Assembly (NCBI RefSeq): GCF_052324685.1
Contig: NW_027506876.1
Coordinates: forward strand, 2,775,001-2,839,000
Source: Brachyhypopomus gauderio
Lineage: Eukaryota > Chordata > Actinopteri > Gymnotiformes > Hypopomidae
Direction: 5' to 3'
Length of the DNA stretch: 64,000 nt
Shown here: piece after piece, positions 1-10,300 of the stretch
Layout: every line of letters begins with the position of its first letter
Position numbering within the stretch: the first letter of the stretch is position 1
Translations under genes and position numbers: made by a program
Notes under the pieces: generated by a model
The model's input: the letters and a program-made list of their open reading frames with translations, nothing else
The model's database searches: none
What the model was told of the DNA's origin: nothing

Positions 1-1966
1 GTGAGTACACAACACTGCAATAGTCTGGGCATCGGACACAGGGTCAAATCAGTGAGTACACAACACTGCAATAGTCTGGGCATCGGACACAGGGTCAAAT
101 CAGTGAGTACACAACATTCTGCAATAGTCTGGGCATCGGACACAGGGTCAAATCAGTGAGTACACAACACTCTGCAATAGTCTGGGCATCGGACACAGGG
201 TCAAATCAGTGAGTACACAACACTCTGCAATAGTCTGGGCATCGGACACAGGGTCAAATCAGTGAGTACACAACACTGCAATAGTCTGGGCATCGGACAC
301 AGGGTCAAATCAGTGAGTACACAACATTCTGCAATAGTCTGGGCATCGGACACAGGGTCAAATCAGTGAGTACACAACACTCTGCAATAGTCTGGGCATC
401 GGACACAGGGTCAAATCAGTGAGTACACAACACTCTGCAATAGTGTGGGCATCGGACACGGTCAAATCAGTGAGTACACAACACTGCAATAGTCTGGGCA
501 TCGGACACAGGGTCAAATCAGTGAGTACACAACACTGCAATAGTCTGGGCATCGGACACAGGGTCAAATCAGTGAGTACACAACACTGCAATAGTCTGGG
601 CATCGGACACAGGGTCAAATCAGTGAGTACACAACACTCTGCAATAGTCTGGGCATCGGACACAGGGTCAAATCAGTGAGTACACAACACTGCAATAGTC
701 TGGGCATCGGACACAGGGTCAAATCAGTGAGTACACAACACTCTGCAATAGTCTGGGCATCGGACACAGGGTCAAATCAGTGAGTACACAACACTCTGCA
801 ATAGTCTGGGCATCGGACACAGGGTCAAATCAGTGAGTACACAACACTCTGCAATAGTCTGGGCATCGGACACAGGGTCAAATCAGTGAGTACACAACAC
901 TGCAATAGTCTGGGCATCGGACACAGGGTCAAATCAGTGAGTACACAACATTCTGCAATAGTCTGGGCATCGGACACAGGGTCAAATCAGTGAGTACACA
1001 ACACTCTGCAATAGTCTGGGCATCGGACACAGGGTCAAATCAGTGAGTACACAACACTCTGCAATAGTCTGGGCATCGGACACAGGGTCAAATCAGTGAG
1101 TACACAACACTGCAATAGTCTGGGCATCGGACACAGGGTCAAATCAGTGAGTACACAACATTCTGCAATAGTCTGGGCATCGGACACAGGGTCAAATCAG
1201 TGAGTACACAACACTCTGCAATAGTCTGGGCATCGGACACAGGGTCAAATCAGTGAGTACACAACACTCTGCAATAGTGTGGGCATCGGACACGGTCAAA
1301 TCAGTGAGTACACAACACTGCAATAGTCTGGGCATCGGACACAGGGTCAAATCAGTGAGTACACAACACTCTGCAATAGTCTGGGCATCGGACACAGGGT
1401 CAAATCAGTGAGTACACAACACTCTGCAATAGTCTGGGCATCGGACACAGGGTCAAATCAGTGAGTACACAACACTCTGCAATAGTCTGGGCATCGGACA
1501 CAGGGTCAAATCAGTGAGTACACAACACTCTGCAATAGTCTGGGCATCGGACACAGGGTCAAATCAGTGAGTACACAACACTCTGCAATAGTCTGGGCAT
1601 CGGACACAGGGTCAAATCAGTGAGTACACAACACTCTGCAATAGTCTGGGCATCGGACACAGGGTCAAATCAGTGAGTACACAACACTCTGCAATAGTCT
1701 GGGCATCGGACACAGGGTCAAATCAGTGAGTACACAACACTCTGCAATAGTCTGGGCATCGGACACAGGGTCAAATCAGTGAGTACACAACACTCTACAA
1801 TAGTCTGGGCATCGGACACAGGGTCAAATCAGTGAGTACACAACACTCTGCAATAGTCTGGGCATCGGACACAGGGTCAAATCAGTGAGTACACAACACT
1901 CTGCAATAGTCTGGGCATCGGACACAGGGTCAAATCAGTGAGTACACAACACTCTGCAATAGTCTT
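1..1966 (+). repeat. Minisatellite of acly exon end plus splice donor (37 full units)
   Basis: Tandem array of 51- or 53-bp units. GTGAGTAC starts at 1, 52, 103, 156, 209 and so on to 1938: 37 full units and one partial. The length classes differ by a TC in the ACACTCTGC segment; units starting at 419 and 1253 are 51 bp through a different 2-bp loss (CACGGTC for CACAGGGTC). Each unit contains GGCATCGGACACAGGGTC followed by AAATCA and then GTGAGT. The first part encodes GIGHRVKS, the end of the ATP-citrate lyase exon that precedes the exon at 2019, and GTGAGT is a consensus splice donor. The array runs to the window edge, so the genuine exon and the array start lie upstream. The last ten full units are all 53 bp, which suggests recent spread of one variant. 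Confidence 0.93.
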
Positions 1967-2018
1967 TAGCGTTGTTCCTCTGAGAGTGTTCAGGTCTGAT
2001 CATCTGATCTGTGTTCAG

Positions 2019-2854
2019 ATCAACAACCCTGATATGAGGGTGCAGATTCTGAAGGACTTTGTGAAGCAGCACTTCCCTGCTACACAGCTTTTGGACTACG
2101 CCCTCGATGTAGAGAAAATCACCACTTCCAAGGTGTGTGTGTGGGTGTAGGTGGGTGTGTGGGTGTGGGTGTGTGTAGGTGTAGGTGTGTGTGGGTGTGT
2201 GTAGGTGTGTTCATGCATATAACTGCGTGTTTGTGTGTACACGTGTGTGTGCACGTGTGTGAATATATTATCACTTTATTACATACCAACACTTTTTTAC
2301 AATAAATATTAAAGTCCCTCTCCCTCTCTCTCTCCCTCTCTCTCTTTACTGCTCTTGTCTTTTGTCTCTCTTATACAGAAGCCTAACCTGATCCTAAATG
2401 TGGATGGTTTTATTGGAGTAGCATTTGTGGACTTGCTAAGAACATGTGGAGGGTTCACACGGTAAAGGCCATGCACATAAGACCAGTAACACACTGCATT
2501 AATCTGGATGTTGCTCGTGATGAAGCTTTGTCTGTGGTTGTTTAACGGGTTATTTGTTTGTGGTTGCAGAGATGAGGCAGATGAGTTTGTGGAAATCGGA
2601 GCGCTGAACGGGATCTTTGTGCTAGGACGCAGTATGGGCTTCATTGGTAAATCATCTCGTATCAGAACTCTCCCTGCCTGCTTTCAGTATAGCTCTTGTG
2701 TTGATTTAATTGTCTGATCCATCATGGAGACCCTTCTGTTCATGTTTGCTGTGGTTCAGGTCACTATCTGGACCAGAAACGGCTGAAGCAAGGTCTGTAC
2801 CGCCACCCCTGGGACGACATCTCCTATGTGCTGCCAGAACACATGTCCATGTGA
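2019..2854 (+). CDS. acly: ATP-citrate lyase, C-terminal four exons (partial)
   Basis: Four exons, 2019-2132, 2379-2461, 2570-2646 and 2760-2854 (stop TGA 2852-2854), join in phase with AG acceptors and GT donors. They encode the last 122 residues, from [14 protein letters not shown] to the C-terminus YVLPEHMSM. This is the citrate-synthase-like module of ATP-citrate lyase, the cytosolic enzyme that makes acetyl-CoA and oxaloacetate from citrate, CoA and ATP. INNPDMR completes the citrate synthase signature begun by GIGHRVKS in the preceding exon, copies of which form the array at 1-1966. The Asp in LNVDGF corresponds to catalytic Asp1026 of the human enzyme (family knowledge). The first intron here starts with a GTGTGTGT microsatellite that includes the donor. 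Earlier exons are outside the window. Two acly copies exist in some teleosts, so the paralogue is not assigned. Confidence 0.96.
2133..2264 (+). repeat. GT-rich microsatellite at an acly splice donor
   Basis: Imperfect (GT)n with GGGTGTAGGT interruptions starts at the first base of the acly intron. The exon ends in TCCAAG at 2132 and the donor is the first GT of the repeat, so many GT dinucleotides follow it directly. Confidence 0.8.
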
Positions 2855-4310
2855 TCTTGTAACCATAGATACAAACATGTTTGCACAGACCAGCCTCTTT
2901 CTGGCTTTCTCTCTCTCCTTTTTTCTTTTTTTCAGTCTTTGTTTTTTCCTACATTTCTGTCTTCTACACATGACAAATCAGGTCTGTTCTAGTGAATCAT
3001 TGCTACACCTAGGTCATATTATTCCATAGTGAAACCCACAGGCAAACAATGCTAGGGTTAGATCAAGAACAGGTTAGAAATGAAGAATTAGCTGTTTACA
3101 TGGTTAGTAGTACAGGGTGCAGATCCAGAACTCAGACATTTTCAAATCTTTTAAAGTGGAGGGGAACCATCACTCTCCTTTGTCTTCATTTACTACACAA
3201 ATACAACCACCTCATTGCTTTTAATTCAGAAAGTTCATCAGGAAGAGAGAGTTCAAATCCCAAATTGGTGTAGGGCTGCTGCAATGTTTTCATCAACAGG
3301 ATTATGGTAGAGTGGATTACCTGTAGTTTCATCAACAGGATTATGGTAGAGTGGATTGCCTGTAGTTTCATCAACAGGATTATGGTAGAGTGGATTACCT
3401 GCAGCTTCATCAACAGGATTATGGTAGAGTGGATTACCTGCAGTTTCATCAACAGGATTATGGTAGAGTGGATTACCTGCAGTTTCATCAACAGGATTAT
3501 GATAGAGTGGATTACCTGTAGTTTCATCAACAGGATTATGGTAGAGTGGATTACCTGTAGTTTCATGTAACTAATGTTTCTGATCATTCATCTAACACTA
3601 AGATGCAACTGTTTAATTGAATAAAACTAGTGATGATGGTGTATGTGATTACTGAAATGATAGTGAGGTTCATGATGTGGTGAACCATGACCTATGTCTT
3701 AACGATAAAAATCTTGATTATCCTTTAACTTAGAATAATGCTTCAAATATATATTCCTTAAGAAGGCTCTACTGTGCTGGTCAGTTTCTGAACTACAACA
3801 TGTTTCTTTTTGACCATGTGCTGTGTCTGCTCTCATAGCACATCTATCTTCTGTTGTATCACTGTGATGTGAGGGTCAAATGGTTTTATGAATCTGGTTT
3901 GCAACAGAAGCTACAGAATGATGTGGGGCATTAAGGGGTTGGCCCAATAGTATGAATTAAGAATGCACACTCCACATCAAGCTGGGTGAGGAACATTAGG
4001 GCATTCAGTTCAGCACTTTAACTCCCACTGAATGGTACACATGGACGGTTGGCTTTACGGTGGTACGTTTACACATCTGTTGGTCTAAATGCAAACAGGA
4101 CCATGTTCTTGCCCGAGATGTGTTCATCACTCAAACTACTGTGCTTCTCTTCCTCTTCACAGCAGCAACCCTTCAGTTATGTCTCACTTCTTATGTTGGG
4201 GAGACTGGCTCCTCCAGTTTGTGTTTTTATGTTTAACTCCATACAGTTATTTAAATGTCAAATGAAGTAAATTGTTTTGTTCTTGATTTTTAATCTAAAC
4301 TGTAATAAAG
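2855..4310 (+). other. Probable acly 3' UTR and 3' flank
   Basis: No further coding sequence of the gene is seen after the stop. The first good polyadenylation signal downstream is AATAAA at 4304-4309. A 39-bp minisatellite lies inside. The extent of the UTR is inferred, since no transcript is available. Confidence 0.5.
3291..3563 (+). repeat. 39-bp minisatellite, 7 units
   Basis: Units start at CATCAACAGG at 3291, 3330, 3369, 3408, 3447, 3486 and 3525, with one to three substitutions each. 39 is a multiple of three, so open frames cross the array on both strands. These are repeat artefacts, not genes. Confidence 0.95.
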
Positions 4311-4429
4311 CTCTTCTGCGCTGGCCCTGTTGATTTCATCTTTCCTAGTGCTTTACGCTAATACACTAAAGACCAAAAATAAACTCTGTCCACCTCTCAC
4401 ATGTAAAGACGGTGTATCTGGAGACCTCT

Positions 4430-5115
4430 GAGTTTCTGAGAGACTCCTACCTCCTCCTTGAGATTCTGCAGAGTCTCCTCCAGGTCTCATCTACCCTCCT
4501 GTAGTCTCCTCCAGGTCTCATCTGCCCTCCTGTAGTCTCCTCCAGGGCTCATCTACCCTCCTGTAGTCTCCTTCAGGTCTCCTCTACCCACCTGTAGTCT
4601 CCTCCAGGGCTCATCTACCCTCCTGTAGTCTCCTCCAGGGCTCATCTACCCTCCTGTAGTCTCCTCCAGGGCTCATCTACCCTCCTGTAGTCTCCTCCAG
4701 GGCTCATCTACCCTCCTGTAGTCTCCTCCAGGGCTCATCTACCCTCCTGTAGTCTCCAGGTCTCCTCTACCCACCTGTAGTCTCCTCCAGGGCTCATCTA
4801 CATTTACATTTACATTTATGGCATTTAGCAGATTCTGCAGAGTCTCCTCCAGGTCTCATCTACCCTCCTGTAGTCTCCTCCAGGGCTCATCTACCCTCCT
4901 GTAGTCTCCTCCAGGTCTCTTCTAACCTCCTGTAGTCTCCTTCAGGTCTCCTCTACCCTCCTGTAGTCTCCTCCAGGTCTCATCTACCCTCCTGTAGTCT
5001 CCTTCAGGTCTCTTCTACCCTCCTGTAGTCTCCTCCAGGTCTCTTCTACCCACCTGTAGTCTCCTTCAGGTCTCTTCTACCCACCTGTAGTCTCCTTCAG
5101 GTCTCTTCTAGCTTC
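4430..5115 (+). repeat. 31-bp minisatellite (CTCCTGTAGTCTCC...) with LINE tail inside
   Basis: About 20 imperfect copies of a 31-bp unit centred on TGTAGTCTCCTCCAGGGCTC. Variants carry GGTCTC for GGGCTC and TTCAG for TCCAG. The array is broken at about 4801-4831 by a LINE-tail motif. The phrase GATTCTGCAGAGTCTCC occurs both near the array start (about 4462) and directly after the break (4831). Confidence 0.88.
4799..4832 (-). mobile_element. Very short L2-like LINE 3' tail fragment
   Basis: ACATTTACATTTACATTTA followed by TGGCATTTAGCAG matches the extreme 3' end of the LINE at 13284-15425, which has the same hexamer tail and GGCATTTAGCAG. Only about 32 bp are present, consistent with an extremely 5'-truncated insertion. 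Confidence 0.6.
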
Positions 5116-5569
5116 TAGCTAGATTAGTCTTACTCAAAATCACTTCTGCTTACACATATGGATCTGGAAACTGGTGAGGTCCACAATGTATGTGGGTAAT
5201 GTATAAACAGCTAATGGGTTTTGTGTAGTAGGAAACCAGCATTTCTGCTACTGCATGTTGGTTGGTGAGCTGAACTAGAATGGACAGGAACTGTAGGAAC
5301 ATGATCTGTAGTATTTACATGATCAGATATCTCATTTATTTTGGTGTTAACTATTTGCTTTCAAAAACAAGACCAATGATCCATTACCTCAGTGCTGCCA
5401 ATGGAGCTGGTCTTTCCCCACGTAACCCACAAATGTAGCCCACAGTCTATTCACATATGCCCATTAATTAAATACTAAATACCCCCAGACCCAATTAACC
5501 CTTAAGCATCAATGCTTTTTATTAGCACACAGATGTAACAACCACAAATACTGTAATTACACATATCAC
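5116..5569. other. Unannotated intergenic sequence
   Basis: No open frame with recognisable homology, no RNA gene and no repeat structure was seen here. It is AT-rich sequence between the acly-side minisatellite and the MITE. Confidence 0.5.
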
Positions 5570-5854
5570 CATGGACGTAGTTTTGATTTCACAAGTGGGG
5601 GGGACACAACCTGGGGTGGCGAACTGTTAAGCGGGGGGGGGGGGGGGGGGGGGGGGGTGCTGCATGATCCTAGTGCTAGATTTGTCGCTATTTGGATATT
5701 GGTTTTTTTACCGTTAAAAAGTGGGGGGGACATGACTTTGTCACTACTTAAATATTTGGTTTTAACTGTAAAAACTGGGGGGGACCAAAACCGGCTTTTG
5801 AAAAAGTGGGGGGGACATGTCCCCCCCGTCCCCCCCCCCAAAACTACGTCCGTG
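5570..5854. mobile_element. hAT-type MITE, 285 bp, with G-tract interior
   Basis: Terminal inverted repeats CATGGACGTAGTTTTG (5570-5585) and its complement ending at 5854 match at 15 of 16 positions. The flanks carry a perfect 8-bp duplication CATATCAC (5562-5569 and 5855-5862), the length produced by hAT transposases. The inside has no coding sequence but many GTGGGGGGGAC motifs, a G run of about 25 at 5632-5657, and C runs near the right end. Confidence 0.82.
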
Positions 5855-6582
5855 CATATCACATTCAAAATGGACTAAAGTGGACTTCAATGTAGAGATA
5901 CTGCATATTATTCATCATTACAGCCTAAGTTAAACATTCAGTTTAACTTATATTCTATTTAACTTCTATTTTAAACAACAATAAAGTATAATTGTCTACA
6001 ACAGTAAACTTTCGTCTTCAGTCCGTACTAAAATGACATCAGTCAGCAACGGGTTTATATGTACGGTAAGACGGGTCAGTGACTGGGGTTAGGTCACGAA
6101 GTTTTTACCTCATAATAGTTTAAATGAGTTGGAAAACAATATGAAAAAGTATTACTTTCCCCCATATTTCACAGCTTCGTCATTACTTCAGTAGCCTATA
6201 GAGTCTTTATGAGCAGGGACAAGTGAAAGAGTTTGGTGTTCCTGTGTCGTTACTTTAGTATATTAAGCCAGGTTATGTTTTTCCCACGTTAAGTGTTTAG
6301 TCTACTTAGTTGAGATTGGTCATTGATTGCGGGTTAGGGTTAGAGTTAGGGGTTTCAGGGAGCCCAGCACATACTCCGTTTGTTTCATCTCGTTTTGAGT
6401 TGGGCTCAAACGTGGGGAGACATTGGCACAGCTGTCGTCTTCATCCTAACAGCTGGTCTCAGAAAGCGGTACTGTGGTTCACCTAAAAGTGCCGAATTTA
6501 ACGTTTTACTGTGTTCTATAGGTACTTTCAAGTTGTTTAGGTTAAGAAAGTCAAACTGGTCTTTTAAAATTCAATCATATTC

Positions 6583-6659
6583 AACATAAAGTGCGCTGAA
6601 TTGCGCTCAATTGACTGGATTGAACATAACATTGAGCGCAATTCTGCGCACTTTATGTT
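6583..6659. repeat. Inverted repeat, 29-bp arms
   Basis: Arms 6583-6611 and 6631-6659 are complementary at 28 of 29 positions, starting AACATAAAGTGCGC, with a 19-nt spacer. It may be a tiny MITE or a cruciform-prone palindrome. No target duplication was identified. Confidence 0.85.
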
Positions 6660-6737
6660 AACATGTTAATAGTAAACACCATGCATCGTTTGACTTTTGG
6701 GAGAATCATGCATCATACTGGATTGACTGGATTGAAT

Positions 6738-6738
<1 letters not shown>

Positions 6739-6776
<38 letters not shown>
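6739..6776. repeat. (TA)n microsatellite
   Basis: About 19 TA dinucleotides, roughly 300 bp upstream of the klhl11 start codon. Confidence 0.9.
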
Positions 6777-6778
<2 letters not shown>

Positions 6779-7079
6779 AGAAAATAATTAAGGTAACATA
6801 TATATCACAGTAGTTTCACAGCGGTTTGGCAGCATGTTCCACTCCGTATTGAGGGTTTTTGTTAATGAGGTGTATATTTGTATATTTTTAAGAGGATCTA
6901 ATTCGCTGTTACGCAGGAGGACGCGGCAGGTTGGCTGTGCGGCGGCCATAGCAGCGCCAGCTCGTCCACGTCCCCGGTGTTTATGTCCGTGTCCCCCGGT
7001 GTTTATGTTCGTGTGTCTCAGTCTTCTCTATCGAACCAGTTTGTTGCGTTTTTTACGGATCAGAAACGCTGACGGCCAC

Positions 7080-10000
7080 ATGGCAGCAGCAGCAGCTCCG
7101 AACCCGGAGGACACGAACCGCAGCGGTTCCACCACCGCCGGAGCTTTAGCTGGTGATGGAGATTCGGAGGAGGCCGAGGAATTCGCCTCTGCTACCCACT
7201 GCTCGGAGCTTTCACGGAGGCAGAACGAGCAGAGGAAACTCGGGCTTTTCTGCGACGTGACTTTGGCCTTCAGCAGCGGCGGCGCCGCGGCGGACACGAC
7301 CGACACTTTTGAGCTGAGCGCGCACCGCTCGGTGCTGGCCGCAGCCACGGACTACTTCACCCCGCTCCTCGGGGGCCAGTTCTCCGAGTCTGTGTCGCGA
7401 CGGGTGGAGATGAAGGAGTGGAGCAGCGAGGCCGGTCCCGACCAGGAGACGGTGGAGAGCGTCATCCAGTTTATGTACACCGGAGAAATACGAGTGAGCA
7501 CCGCCAATGTTCACGACGTGCTGGAGCTGGCGGACAGGTCGGTTCTCTGGCAGCTCATCCTGTATGCGAGGGATTGTAGGTCGCAACTGTTAAAGTAGCT
7601 ACTTTCTCTTTGTCCTAGGCTTTATCGATCAGTGAACACAATTATTGATATATAGATTGTTTATGTAGTTTGCCGTTTTGTCTGTGAAATTATAATAAAC
7701 GTAAAGGTACAGCAGTTAGAATGCATGACCAAGGGGAGAATATCAGACTGCCATCATGCTTGGGTGATACCTACGCACAGACCGGCACAACTAGGTCAAG
7801 CACACACACAGACGAGCAGAGGAACTGTAATCCGGACTGTAATCCGGAGGAGCCGCGGTTCTTCATGTTATGATAAACCCGGAAGGGTCGCCTTTCAAAA
7901 ATATTGCCCCACCCTTGCTGTTCTGGAGCCTGCGCATGCGCGTACCATGATAAACATGCGACGAAGACTCTACCGCTGTAAGACAGACACCTACGTGTTG
8001 CCTAAGTCAGAGCTAAGCTAGATACCTGAAGTGTTATACCTGTGACATGTAACCTGTACTAAGGTATAGCACCTGCCTAGATAAGGGGATAGTAGGTAGA
8101 ATGAACACGAGACTCAACTCCAGGGTTAAGCCCTTGAACTCAAAACACTATTTACATATGTTGCTATTAAGAGAATAACGTTCAGCATCAGTGACTGAGG
8201 CACGTTCGCGTGTCTGGAACTTTTTTTTTCCAGCGTAGAAATACACAGCTTAACCAAAGTTGTAAAAAGCTAGGGTTAAAAATGGAAGAATATGGCTTGA
8301 TAAAAACGTTAGTACATAGATCAGTACGCAGGTCTGCTATTTTAAAGACATTGTTGGTGGTACGGGTCATTCCTTTTTAATCTTGCCAGTGGATCACCAC
8401 ATCCTCTTAAGACTTACTGGCTTAACAGGAGGAAATGGTGACGTTTTTGTTGACGAGTGTAAAAATCGTCACTAATAATAAAGTATTTTAATTAGTAACA
8501 GCTGTAGACAGTAGCTTATTGAAAATATTGGAACCTGATTATATTTTATACTTTTATGCAGAGTATATTCTGGAATGGTGGTTTCAGAGTGAGGGGTCGC
8601 TCTTTCGTATGACACAATACCATTACGCTCCTGTCATTCAGTGAGACAGTTTAGTCATTGTATGTTCATTGTATTGCATGTTCAGGTGTACTCATTGTCT
8701 GTGTGTTGTTAGGTTCCTTCTGGTGCAGCTTAAGGATTTCTGTGGTGAGTTCCTGAAGAGGAAATTAAGCCTGACCAACTGTGTGGCTGTGCACAGCCTG
8801 GCCCACATGTACACCCTGGACCAGCTCGCACTGCGTGCTGCCGACATGATCCGCCGGAACTTCCACAAGGTCATCCAGGATGAGGAGTTCTACACTCTCC
8901 CCTTCCACCTGGTCCGCGACTGGCTGTCTGATGCAGAGATCACCGTGGACTCTGAGGAGGTGCTGTTCGACGCTGTGGTGAAGTGGGTGCGTAAGAATGG
9001 TGAAGAACGTGAGAAATACTTTGAGGAGCTATTCCGTCTCCTCCGCCTACCACAGATCAAACCCACCTACCTGACGAGGGTGGTGAAGAACGAACCTCTA
9101 GTAGCACGGACTCCAGCCTGCTTGCAGCTGCTGTCTGATGCCGTGGAGGGCCATGCTATTCGCTTCGAGAACCTCAAGTCGGCCGATGCCGAATTCTGGG
9201 CATCGCACATGGCTGCCTTCCAGCCACGTTTTGGCCAGAACATGGACGTTATCATGGTGGTGGGGGGCGTGTCTGAAGGTGGGGATTACCTGAGCGAGTG
9301 CGTAGGGTATTTTGTATATGAGGACCGCTGGGTCAATCTCCCGCATATTCACAATCACCTGGATGGTCATGCTATAGCGGCAACAGAGTCACATGTGTAT
9401 GTGGCTGGGTCCATGGAGCCTGGCTTCGCCAAGACGGTGGAGAGGTACAATCCTAACCGCAACACCTGGGAGCAGGTGAGCAACCTGACCACACGCAAGC
9501 ATTCCTTCGGGCTCACCTGCATCAAGAACATTCTCTACAGCATTGGTGGCCATGGTAACTTTAGCCCTGGCTTCAAGGATGTGAGTGTATATGACCCTGA
9601 ACAGGACAAGTGGCACAACTTGGAATCTGCGCCCAAAATTCTGAGAGACGTGAAGGCCGTCAGCGTGGAGGACCGCTTTGTTTACGTTACAGCACGCACA
9701 CCTGTTGACACGGACAATGACGACGGTCTCAAAACGGTCACCACACGCTACGACACAGACAGTCGCCAATGGCAGGAAGTGGATTCCCTCCCGCTCATCG
9801 ATAACTACTGCCTGTTCCAGATGGCTGTGGCCTCCACTAACTTCTACCACACCGCCTCTTGCTGCCCGCGGAGCTACACCAGCATCCGAGACGATGTGGC
9901 TCGCCAGAAGATCAGCGGCAGGATCACGGACGACATCCTCGAGAGTCTCCCTCCAGAAGTCACCAGCATCGAGGGTGCCGCCATCTGTTACTTAGGGGAC

Positions 10001-10300
10001 GATGTGTTCGTCATCGGTGGCTGGAAGAACAGTGATGATGTGGACAAGCAGTACCGAAAGGAGGCGTATCGCTACTGCGCCGAGCGCAAGCGCTGGCTGC
10101 TGCTGCCACCCATGCCGCAGCCGCGCTGCCGGGCCACTGCCTGCCACGTGCGCGTGCCCTACCGGTTCCTGTACGGCTGCCAGCGCTACCCCATGCCCCA
10201 GAACCTGGCCAGGCAGCGCGACCGCATGCAGCAGATGCAGCAGCTGCACCGCCGCACACTCACCCTGCGCAGGCAGCTGCAGTCCCAGATCGAGTGCTGA
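7080..10300 (+). CDS. klhl11: Kelch-like protein 11
   Basis: Exon 1 is 7080-7537 and exon 2 is 8713-10300; the AG/GT junction splits the Arg codon of ELADRFLL. The product is 681 residues (human about 708). In order: an acidic, Ala-rich N-terminus; BTB domain at about 47-152 ([20 protein letters not shown], then [17 protein letters not shown]); BACK domain at about 155-260 ([13 protein letters not shown]); kelch repeats from about 310 ([37 protein letters not shown]); and the family's C-terminus SQIEC. Kelch-like BTB proteins serve as substrate adaptors of CUL3 ubiquitin ligases. The start at 7080 is chosen because MAAA matches the orthologue; the frame stays open upstream to an ATG at 6834, which is probably 5' UTR. 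Two coding exons and the position beside acly fit vertebrate KLHL11. Confidence 0.96.
7538..8712 (+). other. klhl11 intron 1
   Basis: It starts GTCGGT and ends TTGTTAG. No gene or repeat was recognised inside. Confidence 0.85.

Larger units (their letters stand above)
5855..6833. other. klhl11 upstream region
   Basis: No gene was recognised. Near 6319-6360 there is a telomere-like GGGTTAGGGTTAGAGTTAGG stretch. A palindrome lies at 6583-6659 and a TA microsatellite at 6739-6776. The klhl11 promoter should lie at the right end, but no core element can be assigned with confidence. Confidence 0.45.

Noticed and set aside
358..1395. Open frames in the first minisatellite (both strands)
   Set aside because: Produced by 51-bp units. 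Only the GIGHRVKS part has meaning, as copied acly exon sequence.
1..1966. CRISPR-like array
   Set aside because: There are no unique spacers. The whole unit repeats, and the setting is a vertebrate gene.
3186..3587. 133- and 88-codon frames (MKLQVIHSTIILL, MVEWITCSFINRI)
   Set aside because: The 39-bp repeat is divisible by three, so frames stay open by construction.
5566..5868. Pro-rich 100-codon frame
   Set aside because: Translation of C/G tracts inside the MITE.
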